Below, piece after piece: positions 43,077 through 51,599 of a stretch of 64,000 nt of DNA. The position numbers were made by a program, and so were the translations under genes. How positions within the stretch are numbered: the stretch's first letter is position 1; the number at the start of each line of letters is the position of its first letter. The stretch is taken from assembly GCA_016710585.1 (NCBI GenBank), contig JADJVN010000023.1, positions 1 through 64,000 of the forward strand, in the 5' to 3' direction. A model generated the notes under the pieces. The model was not told the DNA's origin. It was given only the letters and a program-made list of their open reading frames with translations, and did not search any database. Source of the DNA: Saprospiraceae bacterium. GTDB taxonomy: Bacteria; Bacteroidota; Bacteroidia; Chitinophagales; Saprospiraceae.

Positions 43077-43298
43077 ATGGTCGATACCTTTACAAGTAAT
43101 CAATTAGTGAGGTTTATTTACAGAGAATGCAGTACCACCGAAGCAACTTTGATTCAAGAAAGCTGTGACGATGATTGGGAAATGCATGAGGAAATTACAA
43201 TCTTTAAGGAAGCAAAGTCATTCTTGCCAAAAGCATTGTTTTCTGCTCATCCAGCAACTCTTCTAAGTATCCTCCAATACTCCAGAAAAACTGCCTAA
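43077..43298 (+). CDS. 73-aa conserved hypothetical protein
   Basis: A soluble acidic protein with TSNQLVRFIYRECSTTEATL and DDDWEMHEEITIFKEAK, followed by PATLLSILQYSRKTA. The compact helical character and the stand-alone arrangement with its own terminator suggest a real gene. The pattern is like small Bacteroidota proteins found near sigma or anti-sigma genes, but the family is not established. Confidence 0.65.
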   Translation: MVDTFTSNQLVRFIYRECSTTEATLIQESCDDDWEMHEEITIFKEAKSFLPKALFSAHPATLLSILQYSRKTA

Positions 43299-43326
43299 AA
43301 TAAAAATATTAGTGTGATGTTTTTCT

Positions 43327-43362
43327 AAGACCTTATGATTTATCTCACAAGGTCTTTTTATT
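43327..43362 (+). terminator. terminator after the 73-aa gene
   Basis: AAGACCTT (43327-43334) pairs with AAGGTCTT (43349-43356) across a 14-nt loop and leads into TTTATTTT. Confidence 0.7.
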
Positions 43363-43380
43363 TTATAAAAAGTCAATGTC

Positions 43381-43929
43381 TTATTTCTGAAAGAGTTTTT
43401 CACTTGGGATCAAAGCATCAATGGATTTGATACTCCCTGTTTTAAACCTTTCATCAGTCTCGAAACCAAAACCTCTGATGATCTCATTTTTCCTAATGAT
43501 GCTGACATATTTCTCTGTATATAGTTTACCACTATTCTCATCCCAAATTAATTCTGAGGTCTTCATTGTTTCATTATTTATACTTTGAAAGACGACACTA
43601 TCTTGCATGATTGTTTTTCTTTCGTTCGTCAAACGAATAGCATATTTTGAAGTAAGGGTATTGATGAGTTTATTGTCATTATCATAAAATTCAGCGAAAA
43701 ATCCTTTTTTAAATTCCTCTTTTTGATCAGCTGTGTTTAGATGTCTAATAAGTATTGGAGCCTTGATTTTAATTTGAATTTTACCAGAATCTGAATAAAT
43801 GATGTGTACATCTTTGATTAATTCTTTATTGTTTAATTCAGAAGCTTCTTGATCTGACAACTGGTTTTGCTTTTCAGTACAAGAGCTTTGTAGAAAAATA
43901 GTGAGCACAATTAAAATAATAACTCTCAT
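43381..43929 (-). CDS. lptC: LPS export lipoprotein LptC
   Basis: A lipoprotein-like signal (FLQSSC) leads into the LptC beta-jellyroll: DVHIIYSDSGKIQIKIKAPI, FAEFYDNDNKLINTL, YAIRLTNERKTIMQDSVVF, ELIWDENSGKLYTEKYVSI and RGFGFETDERF. LptC is a bridge protein that passes LPS from the LptBFG transporter to LptA. Its start overlaps by 4 bp the stop of the large type B-sorted protein gene. That is an unexpected operon partner for an essential envelope gene. Confidence 0.86.
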   Translation of the reverse strand: MRVIILIVLTIFLQSSCTEKQNQLSDQEASELNNKELIKDVHIIYSDSGKIQIKIKAPILIRHLNTADQKEEFKKGFFAEFYDNDNKLINTLTSKYAIRLTNERKTIMQDSVVFQSINNETMKTSELIWDENSGKLYTEKYVSIIRKNEIIRGFGFETDERFKTGSIKSIDALIPSEKLFQK

Positions 43930-46037
43930 TTGATTAAGGTAAATTCACCTGCTTTATCCAGTGTTTTTCCATCAATAAATTTCACCCTTGCCAAATATAC
44001 ATAGACGCCAGTCATAGCTGCTTGTCCTCTAAATGTACCATCCCAACCTTGAGTGGAATCATATATATCCAAATTACTTCCTTGATATATTAACTCACCC
44101 CATCGATCAAATATTTTTAGTGATTCAATACTTTTTAAACTAGCTTTTCCAAAAAGCTTAAATATGTCATTTAATTTATCACCATTAGCAGATATTACAT
44201 TTGGTGCATAGACTTCATAATTTTTTCTCACTCGGATAAAAAGTGAATCTTCACCAAAGCAACCATTTGAGTTAGTTGCCCTAATCTTAAAGTAGCCATC
44301 ATTATATGGAAGTACTTTTGTATCTGCACAGGTTTTACAAAAAATACTATCTCCTAGAAGCCAATTAAAAGCATAATTATCTGGAGGCAATACTTGTGTA
44401 CTCAAGTCAACAGATGTACCTAAATCAACTTCAATATCCAGGCCTACATCAGGAACGATCTCTAGTGGCTCCTCTATTGTTACAGAAATTTGGTTGAGGC
44501 AACCCTTTCTGTCTTGAATATAAATGGTATAATCACCAGGAGGTAAGTTTGTAAATACATTATTTGGCGTATAACTAATTCCATCTAGACTAAAGGTATA
44601 ATATGAGCTTCCATTTGCACCATCTTGATATGGATTCCCGGCAAGTCCACTGACTACGATTCTACCATCTTTATAACCAAAACAACTCACATCTACCAAG
44701 CTATCAACTTGCAATTGAAGATTTGGCAAGTCTTCACAACAAGGTTCTGCAAAGATTCTTCTTATTTCAGTAACCTGACAGCCAAGATTGGTCTCTATAG
44801 TCAGGGTAACAAATTTCTCTCCAAATGAACTATAGCGCACACTGTGTGGTCCTTTAGAATTGGATGTTTGTGGGATTGCACCTTTTCCAAAATTCCAAGA
44901 ATATTTCGTGATACCGCCTGTCTGAAAAAATGAAGAGTCTGTAACGATAAAATCTGTCTCACATCGCAATCCTGAAGGAGGATTTATAGAAAAATTTGCG
45001 TCAGGGCCTAAGAATTCTCCAGTACCTCCCCATTCAATAGAAAAGCCTGAACCCGAGTTTGTAAAGTTATTAATTATCATGGTATAGGCCTTTCCTTGTA
45101 CCATATCAATGTATTTACAAAAACCATCTTCCCCTCTATCACAGTTAAGATTTTCTTCAATATCAGTAGAAGTAAAATTTAGTCCTGTGACATCACCACA
45201 AACCCAATTGTGTTGTTGACTCGTTGGATGTGTGGCATTGCAGCGCAAAAGCACTTTGTCATTACAATTTTTTATCCCACTGGGCAATTCATACAAAGCC
45301 CAATCTATATCTTCCTCTGGCGTTACAGGCTTGATTGTAAAAGTTAATGATCCATTATTTTCAGCGACCCAAGTATACCATGCTGATTGATCTTCTGAAT
45401 TACCTTGCCCTTCGCCCAAGCATCCAATATTTGCTTCATCAGGCATCGCACCAGGACCAGATAATCTCTGTGTTACAAATGGCGCCTTATCACATAGTAT
45501 AGAACCAGTTCTGCAATCCTGACCTGGTTGAACAGGAGGATTATAATTATTGGCACATATCTGAAAAGTACCAGAGGCACCATTGGATCCATCTACCCTG
45601 ATCAGATAATCTTCTCCAATGATCAAGCTACCTTGAACCATGGTTACCGCTCCAGCAGTGCCATTATCAGATTTACACTCTAATTCTGAAATTGAGCCTC
45701 CACAATATCCAGCATATAAAGCAACTTGAGGCGCTCTGAGCGTTCCACCAGATGGCAATCCTTGTCCACCATGATTGGATCCAACTATTGCAATGGACAC
45801 TTCCGTAAAAAATGCACGGAACTTAAACCAAACTTCTTTATTAGTCCCTATCCAACAAGTAGCTGCGCCATATCCAGAGGGTGTTGCCCCGACTGTTGTA
45901 AATTCTCCAATTCTGCTACAAAATTTTGTTATATCTGGCAAACTGATTGCTTTTACACAATCATCATTAATAGGTTGAGCATTAGCATAGCTTAGCAATC
46001 CTAAACAAAAAATTATGGTACGTACAAAATAATGCAT
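43926..46037 (-). CDS. large surface protein with PKD and SprB-like repeats, T9SS type B tail
   Basis: The start at 46037 (MHYFVRTIIFCLGLLSYA) gives the signal peptide; the longer frame adds 12 residues. Residues 25-170 and 175-340 are two related beta domains with Cys pairs and DDCVKAISLP / WYTWVAENNGSLTFTI. A PKD domain (TKYSWNFGKG) lies near 395, and a SprB-like repeat (CFGYKDGRIVVSG, PGDYTIYIQDRKGC) near 450-535. The C-terminal 85 residues are the gliding-motility-associated domain (YAPNVISANGDKLNDIFKLF, IFDRWGELIYQG). It is probably an adhesin handled by a PorP/SprF protein. Confidence 0.9.
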   Translation of the reverse strand: MHYFVRTIIFCLGLLSYANAQPINDDCVKAISLPDITKFCSRIGEFTTVGATPSGYGAATCWIGTNKEVWFKFRAFFTEVSIAIVGSNHGGQGLPSGGTLRAPQVALYAGYCGGSISELECKSDNGTAGAVTMVQGSLIIGEDYLIRVDGSNGASGTFQICANNYNPPVQPGQDCRTGSILCDKAPFVTQRLSGPGAMPDEANIGCLGEGQGNSEDQSAWYTWVAENNGSLTFTIKPVTPEEDIDWALYELPSGIKNCNDKVLLRCNATHPTSQQHNWVCGDVTGLNFTSTDIEENLNCDRGEDGFCKYIDMVQGKAYTMIINNFTNSGSGFSIEWGGTGEFLGPDANFSINPPSGLRCETDFIVTDSSFFQTGGITKYSWNFGKGAIPQTSNSKGPHSVRYSSFGEKFVTLTIETNLGCQVTEIRRIFAEPCCEDLPNLQLQVDSLVDVSCFGYKDGRIVVSGLAGNPYQDGANGSSYYTFSLDGISYTPNNVFTNLPPGDYTIYIQDRKGCLNQISVTIEEPLEIVPDVGLDIEVDLGTSVDLSTQVLPPDNYAFNWLLGDSIFCKTCADTKVLPYNDGYFKIRATNSNGCFGEDSLFIRVRKNYEVYAPNVISANGDKLNDIFKLFGKASLKSIESLKIFDRWGELIYQGSNLDIYDSTQGWDGTFRGQAAMTGVYVYLARVKFIDGKTLDKAGEFTLIK

Positions 46038-46245
46038 AACGTTAGCTTTCTTACATAATGACGCACAAACCATGATATTTGTGTTGTTTATGTCTAAAAT
46101 AATGCATAAAATTACGTTAAAACTATGGTTTTCTATATAAAATTAATTTTTAAGGCAAAAAATTCAGCTCAGCAGCCACTTATATCAGATCCAGATTTAT
46201 TATTTAAAATTAAAATCTAGCTATCTGGCCATCATTTTATATAAA

Positions 46246-46278
46246 TTGCCAGAAATACTGGCTTTTGCCATACCTTTG
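46246..46278 (+). promoter_or_regulatory. promoter of the pssA-purS-rsmI unit
   Basis: TTG at 46246 and TACCTTTG at 46271-46278 (exact TAnnTTTG) are 22 bp apart, close to the Bacteroidota spacing. The -7 box ends 7 bp before the ATG at 46286, predicting a very short or absent leader. GCCAG...CTGGC (46248-46262) is an inverted repeat inside the spacer and could be an operator. Confidence 0.5.
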
Positions 46279-46285
46279 TACAGTT

Positions 46286-46960
46286 ATGTTTTCAATAGCC
46301 AACTGTCTAACAGCGAGTAATTTAATTTTTGGTTGCCTTGGAATCGTGTATCTATTCCAAACTGATTATCAGATGACCATTATCTTTTCATTTCTTGCAG
46401 CTTTTGCAGATTTATTGGATGGATTTGTAGCCAGACTATTGAATCAGCAAAGTGAACTGGGTAAAGAGCTTGATTCTCTTGCAGACATTGTTTCTTTTGG
46501 AGTACTTCCCGCCTGTATTGCTCACAAAATGATACTTCATTTTAATTTACATTTTGGGATATCATTGATTGCATTTTTATTGGCAGTAATGGCAGCTTTT
46601 AGATTGGCGAGATATAATATCAATGCAAAAGACATTCCTTCGCCTTATTTTGAAGGAGTGCCAGTACCTATGATGGGAATTTTTTTTACTGGCTTAGCTT
46701 ATAACTTTAATGATATCAATTTTTCTCCATATTTAAAAATTTTTATTTTACCCTTAGTTCTTATTTTTTCTGTTTTGATGATAAGCAAACTGAGCATTAT
46801 AAAATTATTCCTCAATGGTGAATGGATTAAAAAAAATGCAACATTGGTTATACTTATTTTGGCATGCATGGGTCTATATCCATTCATTGGATTAATGTGT
46901 ATCAGTGCAGCAGTTTTAGTCTGGATAATATATAGTTTATTAATACAAAGCAAAATATAA
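46286..46960 (+). CDS. pssA: CDP-diacylglycerol-serine O-phosphatidyltransferase
   Basis: Makes phosphatidylserine from CDP-diacylglycerol and serine, the step toward phosphatidylethanolamine. The CDP-alcohol phosphotransferase signature DLLDGFVARLLNQQSELGKE, followed by LDSLAD, is complete with all four Asp. About seven membrane helices are predicted. The ATG at 46286 (MFSIANCLTASNL) is chosen because it matches the family N-terminus and follows the promoter box. purS starts 6 bp after the stop. Confidence 0.93.
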   Translation: MFSIANCLTASNLIFGCLGIVYLFQTDYQMTIIFSFLAAFADLLDGFVARLLNQQSELGKELDSLADIVSFGVLPACIAHKMILHFNLHFGISLIAFLLAVMAAFRLARYNINAKDIPSPYFEGVPVPMMGIFFTGLAYNFNDINFSPYLKIFILPLVLIFSVLMISKLSIIKLFLNGEWIKKNATLVILILACMGLYPFIGLMCISAAVLVWIIYSLLIQSKI

Positions 46961-46966
46961 AATACA

Positions 46967-47218
46967 ATGAAATTTTTAGCAAAAATTAATGTCATGCCAC
47001 ACAAAGAACTTTTGGATCCACAAGGAAAGGCTGTGACAAAAAATATTCATGAATTAGATATTCAAGGAGTAGAAGATATCAGAATAGGAAAACACATTGA
47101 GATGACGCTACATGCAGATTCTGAACAGGAAGCAAATGATAAAATAAAAAAGTCATGTGAAAAATTGCTTACCAATAGAATCACTGAGACTTATACTTTT
47201 GCAATTCAAGAACTTTAA
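46967..47218 (+). CDS. purS: phosphoribosylformylglycinamidine synthase subunit PurS
   Basis: A small ferredoxin-like subunit that bridges PurL and PurQ in the fourth step of purine synthesis. KFLAKINVMPHKELLDPQGK, GVEDIRIGKHIEM and the LLTNRITETYTF end are typical, and 83 residues is the normal size. purL and purQ are not in the window. It lies 6 bp after pssA and 5 bp before rsmI. Confidence 0.92.
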   Translation: MKFLAKINVMPHKELLDPQGKAVTKNIHELDIQGVEDIRIGKHIEMTLHADSEQEANDKIKKSCEKLLTNRITETYTFAIQEL

Positions 47219-47223
47219 TACTC

Positions 47224-47895
47224 ATGCTATATTTGGTGCCAACACCCATAGGTAATCTATCAGATATTACCGCTAGAGCGCTACAGACTTTAAAAGATGT
47301 AGACCTCATTCTAGCAGAGGATACCAGGAATAGTAAACCGATGCTTAAGCATTTTGGCATTGAAAAAAACATTCAATCATTTCACTCCAATAATGAGCAT
47401 CAAGCAACGAATGGCATTATTGAAAAACTGAAGCAAGGATTTAACATTGCCTATATCACTGATGCTGGTACACCTGGAATTTCAGATCCCGCTTATTTAT
47501 TAGTCCATGCTTGTAGAGCTGAAAAAATAGATGTCATCGCATTGCCTGGCGCGACGGCATTTGTCCCTGCACTTGTTGCTTCGGGGCTACCTACTGAGAA
47601 ATTTTTCTTTCAAGGTTTCCTTCCCCTAAAAAAAGGTAGAAAAACGCAACTTGAATTTTTAGCTGAGCTTCCCTGTACTGTTGTCATTTACGAATCACCG
47701 CATCGATTATTGAAATTTTTATCAGAATGTGTACAACATTTTGGAGGAGATAGACCCTGTAGTGCTGTAAAAGAAATAAGCAAAATTTATGAGAAGCATT
47801 ATCGTAACAGTCTAACAGAAGTCTTTGAAGAACTCAGTGCCCTGCCAAAGATACAAGGAGAATGGGTCCTCGTTATTGATGGAAAAAAGAAATGA
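47224..47895 (+). CDS. rsmI: 16S rRNA (cytidine-1402-2'-O) methyltransferase
   Basis: YLVPTPIGNLSDITARAL at the start, LILAEDTRNSKPMLKHFG, ITDAGTPGISDP near residue 80, LPGATAFVPALVASGLP near 117 and FQGFLPLKKG are the tetrapyrrole-methylase-fold signatures of RsmI. It uses S-adenosylmethionine to methylate the ribose of C1402 in 16S rRNA. At 223 residues it lacks the C-terminal extension found in longer homologues, which is usual here. Confidence 0.95.
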   Translation: MLYLVPTPIGNLSDITARALQTLKDVDLILAEDTRNSKPMLKHFGIEKNIQSFHSNNEHQATNGIIEKLKQGFNIAYITDAGTPGISDPAYLLVHACRAEKIDVIALPGATAFVPALVASGLPTEKFFFQGFLPLKKGRKTQLEFLAELPCTVVIYESPHRLLKFLSECVQHFGGDRPCSAVKEISKIYEKHYRNSLTEVFEELSALPKIQGEWVLVIDGKKK

Positions 47896-47991
47896 TAGGG
47901 AAATAGACCACTAGGCTTATAAGAACCAAGATTGGTTCATCAACTGATGGATTAGAATGCGAATTAAATTATTAGAAAAACTTGTATCAGC

Positions 47992-48267
47992 TTATTGAGC
48001 CTGTACTGGATTAGGGATATCAGTTGGATCAACTGCACCACCGCCAGTCATGATTGCTGTAAGAATGCATAATATGAATAAAGTAGCGGCTAAGTACCAA
48101 GTCAATTTTTCAACAAAGTCAGCAGATTTTGCAGCACCAAACATTTGATTTGCACTTGCGCCAAAAGTAGCATCAATTCCACCACCTTTAGGATTTTGTA
48201 TCAAAACAGATGCGATCAATAATACGCAGGTAATTGCTATAAGAATTGTGATTAAAGTCAAAACCAT
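47992..48267 (-). CDS. secG: preprotein translocase subunit SecG
   Basis: Two membrane helices flank the loop with the SecG signature (VLLIASVLIQNPKGGGIDAT, GASANQMFGAAKSADFVEKL). SecG helps SecYE export proteins. The Pro/Ala-rich C-terminal tail and the 91-residue length are usual in this phylum. It starts 5 bp after the preceding minus-strand gene ends, and a -7-like box within that gene may drive it separately. Confidence 0.95.
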   Translation of the reverse strand: MVLTLITILIAITCVLLIASVLIQNPKGGGIDATFGASANQMFGAAKSADFVEKLTWYLAATLFILCILTAIMTGGGAVDPTDIPNPVQAQ

Positions 48268-48272
48268 GATAC

Positions 48273-49250
48273 TTATTTTTTTAAGTTTTCTATAAGGGCT
48301 GCAAATATACTATGTTTTTCTGGATATTTCAAGGATAATTTTCTGTACATTTCTGCAGCTTTTTCTTTAAACCCTTGACTTACATATAGTTCTGCCAATG
48401 TTTCAGATATCACTTCTTCGCCTAAAATATTGCTGGATTCAATCACTAGGCGAATATCATCCTTAGGTTTTTTATCAGTTTTTTTCTTTTCTACAGGTGC
48501 AATTTCAGCACTAATGGTGGGTTTTGCTTGTTGGATTCCTGTAAGTCCACTAGCTTTTAGCTCCAATAACCAATGGTAAAAATCAGGATTTTCGTTTGAA
48601 CTTTTTATGTTTTTCATTGGTGTTTGACTTTCAGTACTTTGCTCATCTACGAGTGGAATATCTATCTCAAGTTCCTCAGAATCAGAATTGTGTGAAAATG
48701 ATTGAGAATTTTCTTCAAGATTAATTATGATATCTTCCTCCTTTTCTGAATGGATGATTTGAGTATTTGATATCTCAGTTGTATCATCGCATGATTCTGT
48801 GGTTTCTGGGTTTTGGACATTTTTTTTATCAGCCAGATCGTTATCTATTTCATGAGGGATGTTATCAGCCTTCTCAGTTATAATGATAGGATCCATATTT
48901 GGAACGATATCAAATCTGAAGTTTGGGTCTATAATTTCAGTAAAGGATTCTAATGTATCTGTACTGCTTGATTTGATCTCTTCAGGAAATTCTTCAATAT
49001 TCTCTACAAATGAACTAGTAACATGCTGACTATCAGGAATTTCAATTGACTCTTGAATTGATTTTGTTTTTTTCCAATATTGCCAAAATCTGGATTGATA
49101 GAAGGGGATATCAGGGAGTCTGAGTTTAACATTATTGCTAATGTATTCATCATTGGATTTCAGCCAATAGCCAACATTGAGGGGTTGTGAAAACCGCTCA
49201 ATAGATTCATCAGAATTGTGTATATTGCCTTGATAATCTTGGACTGACAT
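48273..49250 (-). CDS. acidic protein with C-terminal TPR-like helices
   Basis: The first 220 residues are low-complexity, rich in Glu, Ser and Ile (SSTDTLESFTEI, KEEDIIINLEENSQSF), and probably disordered. The C-terminal 70 residues contain a TPR pair (ISETLAELYVSQGFKEKAAE, MYRKLSLKYPEKHSI). There is no signal peptide, so it is cytoplasmic. Similar proteins lie before secG in related genomes, but no function is assigned. A Bacteroidota -7 box sits 5 bp upstream. Confidence 0.75.
   Translation of the reverse strand: MSVQDYQGNIHNSDESIERFSQPLNVGYWLKSNDEYISNNVKLRLPDIPFYQSRFWQYWKKTKSIQESIEIPDSQHVTSSFVENIEEFPEEIKSSSTDTLESFTEIIDPNFRFDIVPNMDPIIITEKADNIPHEIDNDLADKKNVQNPETTESCDDTTEISNTQIIHSEKEEDIIINLEENSQSFSHNSDSEELEIDIPLVDEQSTESQTPMKNIKSSNENPDFYHWLLELKASGLTGIQQAKPTISAEIAPVEKKKTDKKPKDDIRLVIESSNILGEEVISETLAELYVSQGFKEKAAEMYRKLSLKYPEKHSIFAALIENLKK
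48302..48309 (-). promoter_or_regulatory. possible internal promoter for secG
   Basis: Minus-strand TATATTTG lies 35 bp before the secG start, inside the end of the TPR protein gene. Coding constraint could also explain the match. Confidence 0.25.
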
Positions 49251-49255
49251 GACTG

Positions 49256-49263
49256 CAAACTTA
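49256..49263 (-). promoter_or_regulatory. -7 box of the TPR-protein gene
   Basis: Minus-strand TAAGTTTG matches TAnnTTTG, 5 bp before the ATG at 49250, predicting a leaderless or nearly leaderless messenger. Confidence 0.4.
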
Positions 49264-49315
49264 TAAAAAAACTGGCAGCAAAAGCAGCGTTTTAGTTTAA
49301 TTTAGATTTATTGAT

Positions 49316-49323
49316 TAAATTTG
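49316..49323 (+). promoter_or_regulatory. -7 box of the lipoprotein/sigma-factor operon
   Basis: TAAATTTG matches TAnnTTTG, 18 bp before the ATG at 49342. With the minus-strand box at 49256 it makes a compact divergent promoter region. Confidence 0.4.
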
Positions 49324-49341
49324 AGTATTAAGTGCGTCAAA

Positions 49342-51087
49342 ATGAGATTTAAAATTATTATTGGATTAATGTTTTTTGTACTGATTTCATGTCGAAAGGA
49401 TCAGTTTGATCAATCTGTCGTGGATAAAGAAGTGCCAAAAACAGGTATTTCAAAGTTGAAGAGAATTTATGGAACTGTTTATGATGAAAATGGAAATACT
49501 TTAAGTGGAATAAAATTGAACTTTAGGGGAAAAGACCATTTAGCTGACAAAAATGGTTATTTTGATTTTGAAGATTATGTATCAGTTGATAGAGATATTA
49601 TTCATGTTCAAGATGATAGCTATTATAGTTCCTACTTAAATGTCAATTCTAATATTGAGGGAGACATCGTTTTAGAATTCAGTTTATCATCGAAATATGT
49701 TGGTACAAGATTCAATACAGCTACAAGAAAAATAATCACTGTTGAAGATGGGATTTCAATGCAATTTTATAATGACAATTTTTTAAATAATGATTTATCG
49801 CCATACCAAGGAGACATTATATTTTATTACCAAGTGAAACCAGATTACAATTATAAATATTTTCAATACCCTAATGATAGATTGGCAAGAATTGGTGATC
49901 GAGAGTATATTCTAGATGACTATATGGTTTTTACCATTGACGCCCAAAGTGCGAAAAAAAACAATTTATTATTTAAGGAACCAATAAACCTTGAAATTCC
50001 AATGAATTATAATGGAAAGGATAGCATTTATTTATGGAAGCTAGATGTAAATTCTGGATATTGGAATAAAGTAGCTGCAACTAAAGTTAACTCCAATTCA
50101 TTGCAGGTTCCTGTCCAATCAAATGGAATTTATACTGTTTCTCCAGCGATAGAATTCATCAATATACGAGGTCGATTTACAGGAATCAATAAGTTAGAAT
50201 TTTTGGATTATGAATTTCAATCTCAAAATTTTGGTAGCATTAATTCATTGATATCAGATGCAGGTTCTTGGGAAGTTAAATTACCAAAGGATAAATTGTT
50301 TAGATCGATTTTATTTAGCAGTGAAAATGTAGTATTATACCAAACGAAAGAGCAGCTTTATAATCAAATCCAAAATCAAGTAAATGTTGATTTAGTTAAT
50401 GAAAAATGTATCTCATTGAGTTTTGATGTAACACCTTGTGGGTTATTACAGAATCAATTGAGTAATCATATCATTGTAAGAGAAAAGGGATCTATTGCGG
50501 ATTTTTTATATCTAAGTGAAAATAGGAAAATCAATTCGAAGACGATTAAACAAAATGGGGCTAATGAATTCAAAGTCTATGACATGAGCCTTGATGATCA
50601 AAATGTATATCGAAATAAGCCAAGTGTTTTTACAAACTCAGAGTTAATACAAACTCAAAGAATAGAAGTATGCCATGATAAATCAGGAATTGCTGAATTG
50701 AAATTGAAGCATAAAAAAACAGGGGCTACATTTTCTCATTTTTTCCCCAATACAACAATTCTTGTCGATACAATAAAGGGAAGTAATTCGGTTGAAATCA
50801 ATTTTGAATTTATTGATAGTTATTCGCTAGGAAATGAAATCGTTTATTCAGGAACAATAAACATTATCAATAATATTATCCACATGAATCCTGAGATACG
50901 TAAGTCCATCAATGGAAATCCAGACTATAAGTTTGATTTCCTTTTTAATACAAAGACTTCTGCTTACTTAAATAGTTCAAATAATTTGTTGAATCAAGTT
51001 ATAATCAATGTGAAAAATATAGAAATAATAGATAATGAAAATAATGAATATACGGCAACACTTTCTGGATACTTTTTTATAAATTAG
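49342..51087 (+). CDS. surface lipoprotein with carboxypeptidase-regulatory-like domain
   Basis: The ATG at 49342 gives the lipoprotein signal MRFKIIIGLMFFVLISC. Residues 40-125 are a carboxypeptidase-regulatory-like beta-sandwich (RIYGTVYDENGNTLSGIKLN, LADKNGYFDFEDY). The remaining 450 residues alternate beta strands, including LDVNSGYWNKVAATKVNSNS and NGIYTVSPAIEF, in the pattern of large adhesin-like lipoproteins. No catalytic motif is seen. It is 14 bp upstream of an ECF sigma factor gene, so it could be part of the sensing circuit. Confidence 0.82.
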   Translation: MRFKIIIGLMFFVLISCRKDQFDQSVVDKEVPKTGISKLKRIYGTVYDENGNTLSGIKLNFRGKDHLADKNGYFDFEDYVSVDRDIIHVQDDSYYSSYLNVNSNIEGDIVLEFSLSSKYVGTRFNTATRKIITVEDGISMQFYNDNFLNNDLSPYQGDIIFYYQVKPDYNYKYFQYPNDRLARIGDREYILDDYMVFTIDAQSAKKNNLLFKEPINLEIPMNYNGKDSIYLWKLDVNSGYWNKVAATKVNSNSLQVPVQSNGIYTVSPAIEFINIRGRFTGINKLEFLDYEFQSQNFGSINSLISDAGSWEVKLPKDKLFRSILFSSENVVLYQTKEQLYNQIQNQVNVDLVNEKCISLSFDVTPCGLLQNQLSNHIIVREKGSIADFLYLSENRKINSKTIKQNGANEFKVYDMSLDDQNVYRNKPSVFTNSELIQTQRIEVCHDKSGIAELKLKHKKTGATFSHFFPNTTILVDTIKGSNSVEINFEFIDSYSLGNEIVYSGTINIINNIIHMNPEIRKSINGNPDYKFDFLFNTKTSAYLNSSNNLLNQVIINVKNIEIIDNENNEYTATLSGYFFIN

Positions 51088-51101
51088 TCAGTATGTAAAA
51101 G

Positions 51102-51599
51102 ATGTCGAAATTTGATGCTGAATTGTTTGAAAGATATGTGCATAAAGTATATGCTTTGTGTAGAAAATATACAACAGATATTTCTACAGCAAAGGACTAT
51201 ATGCAAGAATGCTTTCTTCATATTCACGATCACTTTCACAAATATGATGAAGAAAAGGGATCCCTCGATGGTTGGATATTCAGAGTGAGTACCAATGTAA
51301 TTTTAAAGGAAATTAAAAAGGCTAAAAAAATGAGTTTCGATTTCCTTAGTGATAATCATTCAGAGATCTATGAAGATACTGAAAATGAAAATATTGATCC
51401 AAGAGAATTGACAACAGCTCTTGATCAATTGCCACAAGGTTATAGACAAGTGATTACAATGTATGTGCTGGAGAATAAATCTCATAAAGAAATAGCACAG
51501 GCATTGAATATCACAGAGTCAAGTTCTCGATCTCAATTGACGAGAGCAAAAATTTATTTAAAAAAGCTAATCAATAAATCAGAATATGGAAGAATATAA
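51102..51599 (+). CDS. ECF-type RNA polymerase sigma factor
   Basis: Region 2 (LFERYVHKVYALCRKY, then AKDYMQECFLHIHDHF and GWIFRVSTNVILKEI) and region 4 (LDQLPQGYRQVITMYVLENK, SHKEIAQALNI, SSSRSQLTRAKIYLKKL) are complete. It overlaps by 14 bp the next gene, which has the form of a membrane anti-sigma factor, so the two are probably made together and paired. Promoters recognised by this factor are unknown, but the flanking genes suggest it controls a surface system. Confidence 0.93.
   Translation: MSKFDAELFERYVHKVYALCRKYTTDISTAKDYMQECFLHIHDHFHKYDEEKGSLDGWIFRVSTNVILKEIKKAKKMSFDFLSDNHSEIYEDTENENIDPRELTTALDQLPQGYRQVITMYVLENKSHKEIAQALNITESSSRSQLTRAKIYLKKLINKSEYGRI

Noticed and set aside
47923..47938. 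Short hairpin GAACCA/TGGTTC between rsmI and secG
   Set aside because: Only a 6-bp stem without a T-tract; could be chance, although the genes are convergent.
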